Source: Tubiluchus corallicola
Taxonomy: Eukaryota; Priapulida; Priapulimorpha; Priapulimorphida; Tubiluchidae
Direction of reading: 5' to 3'
DNA length: 30,000 nucleotides
Assembly: GCA_030141605.1 (NCBI GenBank)
Contig: JAQGDQ010001212.1
Span: 1-30,000, forward strand
Both the position numbers and the translations under genes were made by a program. This document shows positions 11,601 through 19,183 of this stretch, one piece after another (positions within the stretch are counted from its first letter, which is position 1; each line of letters opens with the position of its first letter). The notes under the pieces were generated by a model that did no database searches, was not told where the DNA came from, and saw nothing but the letters and a program-made list of their open reading frames with translations.

Positions 11601-12560
11601 CAAAATCAGAGCTGTAGGTCTGAAGTGGGAAGCAAGGAATTGTCCACGGCTGCAATAACAGGAAAATGCAATCTAAAAAATAAGTCGAAGAAGTCAAATA
11701 ATGCGGAAAAGCAAAAGAAAGACAGCAAAAGAAAAGAGAAAAGTGTGGGTGATGCAGCAGAAGATAAGAAAAGCAAGAGCAGTAAGAACAAGGTACCTAA
11801 GAATTCCATTGGAACAGGAGAAAAACAGGTTGGTGAGCAGGGGAAGAAATTAAAAGGTATTGTTGATGCAGAAAAAAAGAAAAGCATCGTTAATAAAGAA
11901 CAAATACCAGAGAAATCAGATGATGCAAAAGAAAAAATGAAAAGTAAAAAAATGAAAAAAGCAAAGAGCACAGATTCTGGTAAAAGCAAAGAAAAATCAT
12001 CAAAGACAAAGAATGATGACAAGCCTGTGAAAGTGGGTAGTGTCCAAAAAGTTTCTGGAGAACAAGGCGAGAAAAAGGACCAAGGTAGCAATGTCATTAA
12101 GCCAAATTTTGCCAAGAAGTCAAAACCAACATTCGCGGTCAAAACTGTTGCACCTCAGTTAAAGGAAACAAATGTAGAAGAAAGTGAGAGCATTTTAGTT
12201 GAACAAAAATCCGAAACCAACACTCAAGAATCACAGGAATCATCTACCGCGCAACACAAATCACCCGTAAGTTCCGCACAAGGCAAAAAGAAACCATATT
12301 TCAAACCGCCCTCGCAGTGTCCGTCAAAGAAGACAGCCGGTTCCGGATTTCAACCGCCTTCTCAAAAGAAGTTAGAAACAAATGACATTTCTGATAATGT
12401 GGTCTTCACTCAAGACATATTACCTTTGTCTCAGAAGGATCTATTTGAAAACTTGGAATTGAATCTAAATCAAGAAACTGGTGAAAAGATTATAGAGCCA
12501 AGAATAGGGATGCCCGAGGGTGGCTATGAGTCAGATCCTTTTGAACCAAATGAAGAGTAA
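1262..12560 (+). CDS. ZCWPW1: ZCWPW1-like CW/PWWP histone reader, 3' seven exons (partial)
   Basis: Joined exons 1262-1382, 1791-1863, 4849-4956, 6571-6760, 9298-9387, 9938-10063 and 11503-12560 stay in one frame with GT-AG borders and give about 588 residues ending in TAA. Seen: the end of a CW zinc finger (DKNYNTCEKPE, residues 1-11), then a PWWP domain (GSIVWARLDGFPWWPAM at 29-45, WFHVVFFDEKVTRAWI at 67-82, a helical C-terminal part to about residue 150), then a Lys/Ser-rich tail. Known: vertebrate ZCWPW1 has this CW-then-PWWP order and reads H3K4me3 plus H3K36me3 at PRDM9-marked meiotic break sites in the nucleus. Inference: same family and probably a germline chromatin role. The long tail fits ZCWPW1 better than the shorter ZCWPW2, but an invertebrate gene may precede that split. 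The N-terminus and the tryptophan half of the CW domain are not in the window. Confidence 0.85.
1791..1863 (+). CDS. ZCWPW1: ZCWPW1-like exon b: PWWP core
   Basis: The acceptor is tttttacag. The donor gttagt is slightly off consensus but is the only choice that keeps phase 0 into the next exon. The exon completes the split Trp codon of the FPWWPAM motif and encodes MIEDCPDNERFFYTNGTSPVP. It lies in the right palindrome arm and has an exact inverted copy at 442-514. Confidence 0.85.
2397..3581. repeat. 22-bp minisatellite, about 54 units, intronic
   Basis: The unit is acactgcacaatgaaggtt plus cca. Units between about 2520 and 2870 mostly read actgcac, while those after about 3180 all read actacac, so variants are clustered along the array. 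Because 22 is not a multiple of three, all three minus frames stay open, which explains the overlapping Cys/Leu-rich open frames here. The array lies in the intron between exons b and c. Confidence 0.95.
3807..4204. mobile_element. Tigger/pogo-like MITE, copy 1
   Basis: It has imperfect terminal inverted repeats beginning cagtgttcc and ending cgagggaacactg. The inner ends read cgcgaagtag and ataaatgaaccgcgaagtag. TA precedes the left end, but the right flank is TT, so the target duplication has decayed. It is a clear relative of the element at 8810-9211. There is no transposase frame. Confidence 0.7.
4284..4693. mobile_element. hAT-like MITE, copy 1 (410 bp)
   Basis: The ends are caggggtgtgc and a decayed ctcaccccag. 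Both are flanked by the same 8 bp, ctgtagtt (4276-4283 and 4694-4701), the size expected for hAT insertion. It shares its ends and most of its body with 17708-18207 and 20446-20938 but lacks about 75 internal bases they carry. It is non-coding and lies in the intron before exon c. Confidence 0.85.
4849..4956 (+). CDS. ZCWPW1: ZCWPW1-like exon c: PWWP beta-barrel end
   Basis: The acceptor is tttcatag and the donor is gtaagt. It is 36 whole codons in phase 0. It encodes IWFHVVFFDEKVTRAWI, the strand pair typical of PWWP barrels (in ZCWPW proteins the same place reads like YHVTFF..SRAWI), followed by a linker. A minus-strand LINE end is inserted a few bases after the donor. Confidence 0.85.
4963..5330 (-). 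mobile_element. LINE 3' end with (taaatc)n tail, minus strand
   Basis: Read on the minus strand, an AT-rich 3'UTR-like stretch ends in gaaataaaatatt followed by repeats of aaatct. That looks like the simple-repeat tail of a non-LTR retrotransposon. The tail (4963-4983) abuts the splice donor of exon c. The 5' limit near 5330 is uncertain, and no reverse-transcriptase frame remains. Confidence 0.5.
5438..5605. repeat. Two-copy tandem duplication
   Basis: The stretch attgctgaaacacc ... ttacaggagttcagtttggg is repeated next to itself with substitutions and a small insertion (second copy from about 5515). The second copy runs into the MITE at 5566. Confidence 0.7.
5566..5714. mobile_element. Short Tigger-like MITE (149 bp), tentative
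   Basis: It is bounded by TA at 5564-5565 and 5715-5716. Its ends, cagtaaactacag and gttgagttgtactg, are about 70% alike in inverted orientation. The inner sequence ataattcgagt recurs inverted near the right end. No coding capacity. Confidence 0.45.
6022..6394. repeat. 20-bp minisatellite, about 18 units, intronic
   Basis: The unit is gttaagtgaaacggtgcggc, with the variable triplet written ggc, aat, aac or agc. Downstream, 6420-6470 ends in gttaagcgatggcttactg, which resembles a Tigger-like terminal repeat sharing the gttaag core. The array may therefore have grown from the edge of such an element. It sits about 175 bp before exon d. Confidence 0.9.
6571..6760 (+). CDS. ZCWPW1: ZCWPW1-like exon d: PWWP C-terminal helices
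   Basis: The acceptor is atattttag and the donor is gtaagt. It is entered in phase 0 and left in phase 1. The product (KDYRKTIAVAKQRATRAMG, then MEDRIRQYGFAVRF) looks like the alpha-helical tail of the ZCWPW PWWP domain, where a conserved stretch ends in a R..(F/Y)GF motif. A 20-bp minisatellite ends about 175 bp before it. Confidence 0.8.
6761..7550. other. Intron without recognised features
   Basis: AT-rich intronic sequence after exon d. A 108-codon open frame at 7124-7450 has no recognisable motif and no splice context, and I do not call it a gene. I see no repeat family here. Confidence 0.5.
7551..8060 (-). mobile_element. CR1-like LINE 3' end, minus strand (tentative)
   Basis: On the minus strand a hairpin-forming 3'UTR-like stretch (gtgggcttatac ... 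ctagccccac, 7706-7745 on the plus strand) is followed by a long A-rich tail near 7551-7595. The arrangement resembles the better preserved copy at 26538-27060. There is no coding remnant and the upstream edge is a guess. Confidence 0.35.
8169..8716. mobile_element. Non-autonomous hAT-like element with GA expansion
   Basis: The ends cagggcctattt and aaataggtcctg are inverted repeats with one mismatch. Flanks tggatgct (8161-8168) and tggatgca (8717-8724) match at 7 of 8, fitting a hAT target duplication. The stretch after the GA tract (ggaggcagtatgttcgcata and the following A-run) is shared with the element at 19184-19659, so they are relatives with different interiors. Confidence 0.75.
8399..8606. 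repeat. GA/GAAA microsatellite, about 208 bp
   Basis: An almost pure purine tract of (ga)n with interspersed gaaa units. It keeps all frames open, giving Arg/Glu repeats on one strand and Ser/Leu on the other; these are not genes. The related element at 19184-19659 has only about 17 bp of GA at the same place. Confidence 0.95.
8810..9211. mobile_element. Tigger/pogo-like MITE, copy 2, with triplicated left end
   Basis: It starts cagtgttccctcacttatcg and ends cgaagtagcgagggaacactg, with TA at both borders (8808-8809 and 9212-9213). The first 22 bp after cagt's first two bases occur three times in tandem (8812-8833, 8834-8855, 8856-8877). Body and ends match copy 1 at 3807-4204. There is no transposase frame. 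Confidence 0.8.
9298..9387 (+). CDS. ZCWPW1: ZCWPW1-like exon e: basic linker
   Basis: The acceptor is tttctttag and the donor is gtaatt, phase 1 in and phase 1 out. It encodes a Gln/Ser/Lys-rich basic stretch (SQRSQSQKKRSQKTNDLKP) that could be a nuclear localisation signal. Support comes from the splice sites and from frame continuity with both neighbours; there is no recognisable domain. Confidence 0.65.
9388..9937. other. Intron without recognised features
   Basis: AT-rich intron between exons e and f. The motif cccgtagcgaagggttaa near 9768 resembles a transposon end next to TTAA, but I found no partner end. Nothing else is recognisable. Confidence 0.5.
9938..10063 (+). CDS. ZCWPW1: ZCWPW1-like exon f: acidic helical linker
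   Basis: The acceptor is caattctcag and the donor is gtaatt, phase 1 in and out. The product is acidic and leucine-rich (FLEDDDMCNLLDDADHLL, then NNVELLLDTMDMSSESDDH), probably helical, in contrast to the basic exons on both sides. I recognise no domain. The alternation of basic, acidic and basic segments may matter for partner binding. Confidence 0.65.
10155..10229. repeat. 20-bp tandem repeat, about 4 units
   Basis: The unit tttaaatgaagccacacttt is repeated almost exactly, with one T missing in the last copy. Intronic. Confidence 0.9.
10287..10684. repeat. 100-bp tandem repeat, 4 units
   Basis: Units start at 10287, 10387, 10487 and 10587 with gaataacgtctga. The spacing is exactly 100 except that the last unit has lost two bases inside. 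Each unit carries the 12-bp palindrome agccagctggct with a CAGCTG core. Intronic. Confidence 0.95.
10685..11027. other. Intron stretch, nothing recognised
   Basis: Contains tandem ttaccatgg at about 10801-10818. Open frames of 117 codons (plus) and 91 codons (minus) overlap each other and lack splice or family support. Confidence 0.4.
11028..11426. repeat. 19-bp minisatellite, about 21 units, intronic
   Basis: The unit is aaccgtcactggtaaatgt, with variants gccac, atcac and ccccac. It ends about 75 bp before the acceptor of the terminal exon. A minus open frame with a 19-residue period over it follows from the repeat and is not a gene. Confidence 0.95.
11503..12560 (+). CDS. ZCWPW1: ZCWPW1-like terminal exon: Lys/Ser-rich disordered tail
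   Basis: The acceptor is atttgtag. It is entered in phase 1 and open for 352 residues to TAA at 12558-12560. An internal ATG at 11529 is not a start, because the frame runs back through DQEDIDYEP into the previous exon. The first 200 or so residues are very rich in Lys, Ser, Glu and Asn and likely disordered. Near the end are two copies of an aromatic motif (YFKPPSQCPSKK and GFQPPSQKK) and an acidic tail (FTQDILPLSQKDLFENLEL, then YESDPFEPNEE). The low-complexity part has no family signature, so its link to the PWWP exons rests on frame and splice phase. The stop is about 15 bp from a 63-bp satellite. Confidence 0.75.
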
Positions 12561-12575
12561 TGAAATATTAGCAGC

Positions 12576-14150
12576 TTAATAACAATCTTTACAGTCAAAC
12601 TACTTAATGCAACCAGCAATCACTTTTATAAGGGTCGCTTAATAACAGTATTTACAGTCTAACCCCGTAATACAACCAGCAATCGCTTTTGTAAGGGTCG
12701 CTTAATAACAGTCTTTACAGTCTAACCCCGTAATACAACCAGCAATCGCTTTTGTAAGGGTCGCTTAATAACAGTCTTTACAGTCTAACCACGTAATACA
12801 ACCAGCAATCGCTTTTGTAAGGGTCGCTTAATAACAGTCTCTACAGTCTAACCACGTAATACAACCAGCAATCACTTTTGTAAGGGTTGCTTAATAACAG
12901 TCTTTACAGTCTAACCACGTAATACAACCAGCAATCACTTTTGTAAGGGTCGCTTAATAACAGTCTTTACAGTCTAACCACGTAATACAACCAGCAATCG
13001 CTTTTGTAAGGGTCGCTTAATAACAGTCTTTACAGTCTAACCACGTAATACAACCAGCAATCACTTTTGTAAGGGTCGCTTAATAACAATCTCTACAGTC
13101 TAACCACGTAATACAACCAGCAATCACTTTTGTAAGGGTCGCTTAATAACAATCTCTACAGTCTAACCACGTAATACAACCAGCAATCACTTTTGTAAGG
13201 GTTGCTTAATAACAGTCTTTACAGTCTAACCACGTAATACAACCAGCAATCACTTTTGTAAGGGTCGCTTAATAACAATCTCTACAGTCTAACCACGTAA
13301 TACAACCAGCAATCACTTTTGTAAGGGTCGCTTAATAATAATCTCTACAGTCTAACCACGTAATACAACCAGCAATCACTTTTGTAAGGGTCGCTCAATA
13401 ACAGTCTTTACAGTCTAACCACGTAGTACAACCAGCAATCGCTTTTGTAAGGGTCGCTTAATAACAGTCTTTACAGTCTAACCATGTAATACAACCAGCA
13501 ATCGCTTTTGTAAGGGTCGCTTAATAACAGTCTTTACAGTCTAACCACGTAATACAACCAGCAATCACTTTTGTAAGGGTCGCTCAATAACAGTCTTTAC
13601 AGTCTAACCACGTAGTACAACCAGCAATCGCTTTTGTAAGGGTCGCTTAATAACAGTCTTTACAGTCTAACCACGTAATACAACCAGCAATCGCTTTTGT
13701 AAGGGTCGCTTAATAACAGTCTTTACAGTCTAACCACGTAATACAACCAGCAATCGCTTTTGTAAGGGTCGCTTAATAACAATCTTTACAGTCTAACCAC
13801 GTAATACAGCCAGCAATCACTTTTGAAAGGTCGCTTAATAACAGTATTTACAGTCTAACCACGTAATACAACCAGCAATCGCTTTTGTAAGGGTCGCTTA
13901 ATAACAGTCTTTACAGTCTAACCACGTAATACAACCAGCAATCACTTTTGTAAGGGTCGCTTAATAACAATCTTTACAGTCTAACCACGTAATACAACCA
14001 GCAATCACTTTTGTAAGGGTCGCTTAATAACAATCTCTACAGTCTAACCACGTAATACAACCAGCAATCGCTTTTGTAAGGGTTGCTTAATAACAGTCTT
14101 TACAGTCTAACCACGTAATACAACCAGCAATCGCTTTTGTAAGGGTCCCT
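12576..14150. repeat. 63-bp satellite, about 25 units, in the 3' flank/UTR
   Basis: Each unit runs from cagtctaaccacgtaatac through caaccagcaatcgcttttg to taagggtcgcttaataa. The spacing is 63 bp (for example 12660 and 12723). The array begins about 15 bp after the ZCWPW1-like stop codon. Point variants (cgctttt/cactttt, ggtcg/ggttg, aacagtc/aacaatc) alternate along it. There is no AATAAA inside, so a transcript using ATTAAA at 14329-14334 would carry the whole array in its 3'UTR. Confidence 0.95.
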
Positions 14151-14328
14151 TGGGTGGTATGGATTAGAAATTATTAAATCAAATGTCCAAAGTAGTGAAA
14201 TATTATCTGTTTAATTGCAATATTAGGTAATGTCACATACATGTACTTCCAAATACACTAAATTATCATTTTACTTTTTTTAGTATCATTCTGTGTTTTA
14301 TTATAATAATAATTATTATTATTCTATA

Positions 14329-14334
14329 ATTAAA
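14329..14334 (+). terminator. Candidate polyadenylation signal (ATTAAA)
   Basis: This is the first common poly(A) hexamer variant I find after the stop codon, about 1.77 kb downstream. An AATAAA follows at 14794-14799. Such hexamers are frequent by chance in AT-rich DNA, so this is weak. Confidence 0.25.
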
Positions 14335-15580
14335 TTTTGTGCAATTATATTTTATGTGATTTGTTTTAGATAAGTATTGTCTTACATAATTATACTAGTT
14401 GATTTTCATTTTTACTTCATTTTTTTATGGTGATATGTAAAGCGATTTGTGTTTCATTGGTCTATTTTTAATCATAAGTTCGTGTTTCTTTCCTGTTTAT
14501 CAATTGTAACTATTAATTTAATAACGTTGTTTTATATTCTGATGGAATTTTTTTAGTTTTTGTTATTAAATTACTGGTTGATGTTAACGTGTTTTATCAC
14601 AGTTTATTGTCTGTTCTAGAGTTATTGGACTTTCATTTGAAAGTGGAAAATTGAATTGAGTGGTAGTAGAATTTTTGATATACGGCCACAAACTTTCACT
14701 TCATTTCTATGTATATTTGCTATGATACAGGATTAACCCCTGCAATGTAGTTGCAGCAAAGCCCGACTATCTCTAAATTTAGTGGAAGAATGGAATAAAA
14801 TACAGAGCTTAAGAAAGCGTCGCTCTCTTCTGAGCGTTCTGTAAACTCGTACTGCCATAAGCACAGAACAATCAGCAGATCATAACAAAATGATCTCTCT
14901 TATCCTCATCTGTCGTGATGTATACAGTTATTTTCTCTGCATTTTGTGGTTTGTATGTATGTATGTAGAAATTAAGCAAAATGGGACATTGAATTTAAAG
15001 TTTTACAGCATTTTATTGATATAAATTTACTAACACTACCATAGATAATTATCGTGTATGCATAGTGTACGTTCATTGGTAAAATTTGCATTACAATGTG
15101 AGGCACTTTAAGTAAGCAGAGCGATAACCACTTAGTGCTGACAATTACATTACAGGAGTCAGGGACCAACAGTGTTATGTGACATTTTGTTTAGGGCTCA
15201 AATTATAGTTTAGATAATAGTGGTGTTTACTCGTGAATTATGTTTCCCATTAATGTTATATCCAGGCACAACGATATAATTGTTACTTGTTAGCAAATGG
15301 GTAGCAAACTATTATTACAAACTAAATACGCCACATCTCTCATAATACGTAGAGGGCTTCACTATTTTACATCGTAACAAAGATGTAACAGTTATTTATA
15401 ATTTAACAGTATATGGTAGATCAGCGATTTCTGAGTTCAAACAGGCCCATAGATTAATAATATTACTACGTGGTCACTGGGCACTATGGAGAGGCCATTC
15501 ACAACAGTTATTGAGTGTGGAGGTCCTAGAGAATGAGTAAAACCGAGCCTGAAAAAGTTTGAAAAACGGAAGGTAAAAGA
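14335..15580. other. Intergenic, nothing recognised
   Basis: AT-rich DNA between the satellite and a decayed LINE. Only short open frames occur, none with a motif. No tRNA or repeat array is seen. Confidence 0.5.
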
Positions 15581-15599
15581 TTTTGCTTTGTGCACAACA

Positions 15600-16616
15600 G
15601 GGACGTCCACAGTTCGGCAGGTGTGATTATCATGTTTTTATCTGAAAGAGGTGGTATGATAGAATTGCAAAATGAATATAAAAGATGGGTATAGAAAGCA
15701 AAAGGGCGTAGTGGAACAGCTTTGAGAGGAATGGTTGGATGTTCATCATTTGAAGAGAGGGAAGCGAAAGGCTGAAAATACGTTTAAAGTTTCTGAGTGG
15801 ATTTGCTTTGAATAGAATTAGAAAATTATTTGTAGGTACTGACAGACTGGTTAAAATGATAATACCCTTTGTAGTGTATAGCAAAATACGGTCTAAGTGG
15901 GTTAGAAGAATAATATTTTTAGCAGACAAGTTTTATTTAGAATATTTAGAAGTCTGCCTTTGGAAACATTTTGTGACTAGAAAAGCTTTTTCAAAGGATA
16001 ATGGATTAATGGGTTTGAGTAAATAACTGACGTAAATTTTAGTGAAAAGGGTTGCAATAAGTTAATCGAACAAAAGGTGAGGGAAAAGGGTTTACAACTA
16101 TGGCTGAACAAACTTGACGCATGTTTGGCGGCTGGTAGGTATTTGAATACTAAAAAGCAACTTTATTTTGAGAAACAGGTGAATTATAGGTATGCATAAT
16201 GCTGAGTTGCTGGTGAAAGCGAGAATTGGTGCAATGAAAAATAATGACAATCCATTATTAGCTGAAAGATAAATGTGGTAGGTTTTTTAAGTGTGGTTTG
16301 GACTTGGAGAATATACAGCATGTTGTACTGTACTGTCCTTATTATGAAAATGAATATATGGTTATTTGGTAAGGAGTTTCATATGAAGATAGTATGAGTT
16401 GGTTGTTGCTTAAAAATACTGAATTTTGAAAAAAGCTTCTTAGTAATAGAATGAAGAAACTTCAGTAAGATAAGAATTGCAAGCCTTTTCTAATATAACA
16501 CTTGCCTCGGTAACCCTTTAGATTTTCGTCATTTTATTTGAACTTTGTTTGTTTTGATTCATGTATTGTGCAACTCAAGGAGAAGAATAAAAATATTATT
16601 TATCTATCTATATCTA
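15600..16616 (+). mobile_element. Decayed LINE, C-terminal ORF2 and 3' end
   Basis: Broken frames resemble the end of a non-LTR reverse-transcriptase protein. These are SSFEEREAKRLK near 15745, KGLQLWLNKLDACLAAGRY near 16090, RIGAMKNN near 16225, and CGRFFKCGLDLENIQHVVLY plus CPYYE at 16274-16345. The last fits the C..C...H....C cluster found at the C-terminus of CR1- and Jockey-type ORF2. Stops and frame changes separate these pieces, so it is dead. The copy ends with an A-rich stretch and a (tatc)n tail at 16600-16616, placing it on the plus strand. The reverse-transcriptase core is not visible. Confidence 0.65.
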
Positions 16617-17075
16617 AGTTTATTTTTCCTTTTTTCAGCCGAGTAACAGTTTTGATTGCTCACCTAGATACAAAAAGGTCCAGGCAGAAATAAATTGAAC
16701 CGAACATTATAAAGATTGCATTTTAATGTGGTTAGGTTAATTTGACATGGTAAACATCAGCTTTTACATTTATAAAGTCTTTCTCTAGTGCAAAAACTTG
16801 GCTGGTCTGTGCAGAAGTGTTTTTACAGATATTTGTTATTGCAATTAACACTTAGGAAATGAACATTTAGCTAGATAACTAATACTTATATGGTAACAGG
16901 ACTAAGACTAATTCATATGTTTCAGTTATTTTTGGCATGCTGGCAGTGCTACGCTTCCACTTTTGTAAAACGAAGCTAAGACAGCGATTCGCGCCATCCA
17001 AAAGTCCTCACTGCTTGTTCGATTTTGTTTAAGAACCGTCAGTACTTGCAACTTTTCTGTTAGTGACTAGTCATC
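16617..17075. other. Upstream flank of TRMT112
   Basis: No repeat or gene is recognised. The promoter must lie here if TRMT112 is expressed. The last 120 bp are less AT-rich (gcgccatccaaaagtcctca and neighbours), but I see no clear core element. Confidence 0.35.
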
Positions 17076-17450
17076 ATGAAACTGCTCACACATAATATGC
17101 TGGCATCAAGATTTTTGAAGGGGGTAACGAAAGGCTATCCGTTGGGAATAATTGCTACTGAAGTAAAAGAGGTGACTGTTGATTTTAATAAAGAACTCGT
17201 TAGCCGCATGATACCGAAAATTGATTGGAATGCTCTGTGTGGAGCTGCTGAATCTCTCGGCAAGCTTGGCGATCTGCCAAAAGAGCTGATCTCCGAATAC
17301 GAATCAAACGAAGAATTTTTAAAGAAAACTCATCATGTTCTAATGGAGGTGGAGGTGATTACAGGTAATCTAGTTTGTCCTGAAACTGGAAGAAAATTTC
17401 CCATCAGTAACGGAATTCCAAATATGTTGGTCAATGAAGAGGAATTATGA
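17076..17450 (+). CDS. TRMT112: TRMT112, methyltransferase activator subunit
   Basis: A complete 124-residue protein, about the usual 125 of animal TRMT112. Seen: the hallmark N-terminus MKLLTHNML, the central RMIPKIDW, the HHVLMEVEVITGNLVCPETG strand region, and the signature end GRKFPISNGIPNML followed by an acidic tail. Known: TRMT112 is a small protein that stabilises and activates several methyltransferases, including those acting on tRNA (ALKBH8, TRMT11), rRNA (BUD23, METTL5) and release factor eRF1 (HEMK2), in nucleus and cytoplasm. The frame is uninterrupted by introns. It may be an intronless locus or an old retrocopy; I see no poly-A tract or flanking repeat proving retroposition. 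The start is the first ATG and matches the family start. AATAAA lies 65 bp after the stop. Confidence 0.97.
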   Translation: MKLLTHNMLASRFLKGVTKGYPLGIIATEVKEVTVDFNKELVSRMIPKIDWNALCGAAESLGKLGDLPKELISEYESNEEFLKKTHHVLMEVEVITGNLVCPETGRKFPISNGIPNMLVNEEEL

Positions 17451-17514
17451 TGTTACTAGAGGCATGGACTGTGTAATGCTTGCTTTATTAAATGCATTCC
17501 TGAGAAAGGGTTAA

Positions 17515-17520
17515 AATAAA
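17515..17520 (+). terminator. Polyadenylation signal of TRMT112
   Basis: A canonical AATAAA 65 bp after the TAA-less end of the frame (stop TGA at 17448-17450). It is a good distance for a short 3'UTR. Confidence 0.6.
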
Positions 17521-17707
17521 ACTTTACTGTGCTATTGAATAGAAACAAGAACTGAATATACGATATTGAATTAAGAATAGGATTAGTTGCCAGTATGAAA
17601 TGTGTCATGCTTAGTGAGTTATTATTTTATGAAATGGATATTGTTCTTGTTTTGTAAAGAATTTAAAAACTTTATCTTAATTTCCATCTTTGTCTTTTAT
17701 TATACAT

Positions 17708-18207
17708 CAGGGGTGTGCAAATTGCGGTCCGCGGGCCACTTGCGGCCTGCCGAGAGAATTTGTGCGGCCCGCGAAGAGGTTTGTCAACGTAATGAAAGTG
17801 CGGCCCGGGCGATTAATTGAGTATATCCAGCTGAAGTCCGTGCCACGATCCCAAAAATAGTGCAGGTAGTTTTTTCTACTAGATCGGATGCCATTAACCC
17901 TTACAAGACGGTTGTAGTTTAATGTCACTGTACTACACAGATTGTGTGATACACATTACTAATATGCATTGTAATGAAATTACCACTATCTGTTCTGAAA
18001 GTAGAAATATATGGTTTGTAATATAAATTTTTATAACTTCTAAAATAGTTTCTTGAGTGTAGTAGTAATGATGTACGCAGGTCGGATGAAAAAAAATCGT
18101 TATTAGGCCTTTCTGTACTTGGCTCCTTGACCAAACTGCCTGTGGCCCGCAGGAATTGCGGGAAAGTTTAATGTGTCCCGGCTAGTCAGATAATTTGCAC
18201 ACCCCTG
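17708..18207. mobile_element. hAT-like MITE, copy 2 (500 bp)
   Basis: The ends caggggtgtgcaaatt and aatttgcacacccctg are perfect inverted repeats of 16 bp. They are flanked by an exact 8-bp duplication ttatacat (17700-17707 and 18208-18215). The left end is rich in gcggcccgc-type motifs. It is very similar to 20446-20938. This is the best preserved copy in the window and is non-coding. Confidence 0.95.
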
Positions 18208-18215
18208 TTATACAT

Positions 18216-19183
18216 CATGGAACTATTTCATTTGAGAAATAAATGAGACTGAAAAAGAACTTTGCAGTACTGCTGAATAGAGAGAAAACAAGAACTAAGC
18301 ATTGAAAGTAGTTGTCATTGAGGAAGTATGAAATATGTAACAGTTGCTTTAGCTGCTAAATGTGTTCATGGGACTGCTGTGGTCCAGAAAAAAGTTAATA
18401 AATGTGTTGCAGCTTTGTTGAAGAAAGAGGAAAAACAAGAAAGTTACATAGAGTTGGTCGCCATTGAGCAATCCGTGAAAAAACTCCCGCTCTTTGATTT
18501 TTTTCTTTCTTGGTATTTGTTGCACTTTTTAGTTGCCAAATTGGCCCTATTGCATCTGATTTGCTAAATAGAAGAGTTTTTCAAGCAAAGCCTGTGTGCT
18601 CTCAGAAACGTGATGATTTTTATGCATTGAAATTGTTAACAAAACGAAACCTAAATTGACTGAAAGTTTTGAAATAACAATGTTTTGCACGCGTGTAAAT
18701 GTTTTAATATTTTCCATTACCAAGTAGACCTCAAACTAATTGTTAAACAGGCGTCATTACCTATTTTAACAGAATTTCACGAGAATTTCAGTGAATTTCA
18801 TTACTTTTGTAGCAATCATGGGTTGTAAATGAGAATAGTTTCTGAATTTTTGTTGAAAAAATTGAGTTTTAACAAATATTGCTAACTGCTGCTGAAATTT
18901 ATGTAACCATGATGATGTCACACGGGTCGCTCATATTCTATGTGTTCTAGACTCCGGTTTTCTACTGAATACATTGACTGAATGCTCATAGATTAATTAA
19001 ATAAGCTTTGTGTAACTAAGCTTGCAGTTCCGTTTCAATTTTTCTGTTTTTCTGTAATTCAGGGGTGTAGAAGCTGAATATTTCCCATTTATAAACCCTA
19101 ATACAAGGCTGATCAATATAAAGCTTTGTTAAATCAAATGTACAAAAACTCACTTTTTCACCGTAACATTTTGTGTGTTGTGT
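18216..19183. other. Intergenic; diverged duplicate of TRMT112 3' flank at its start
   Basis: Positions about 18255-18350 resemble 17520-17620 (shared aacaagaact, gtatgaaat and similar blocks), as if a flank of about 225 bp had been duplicated before the MITE inserted between the copies. The rest holds nothing recognisable. A 79-codon plus frame at 18328-18567 lies over the duplicate and shows no motif. Confidence 0.4.

Noticed and set aside
11606-12142. 178-codon minus-strand frame rich in Phe and Leu
   Set aside because: It is the antisense of the Lys/Ser-rich terminal exon; AAG/AAA codons read backwards give Phe/Leu/Ser.
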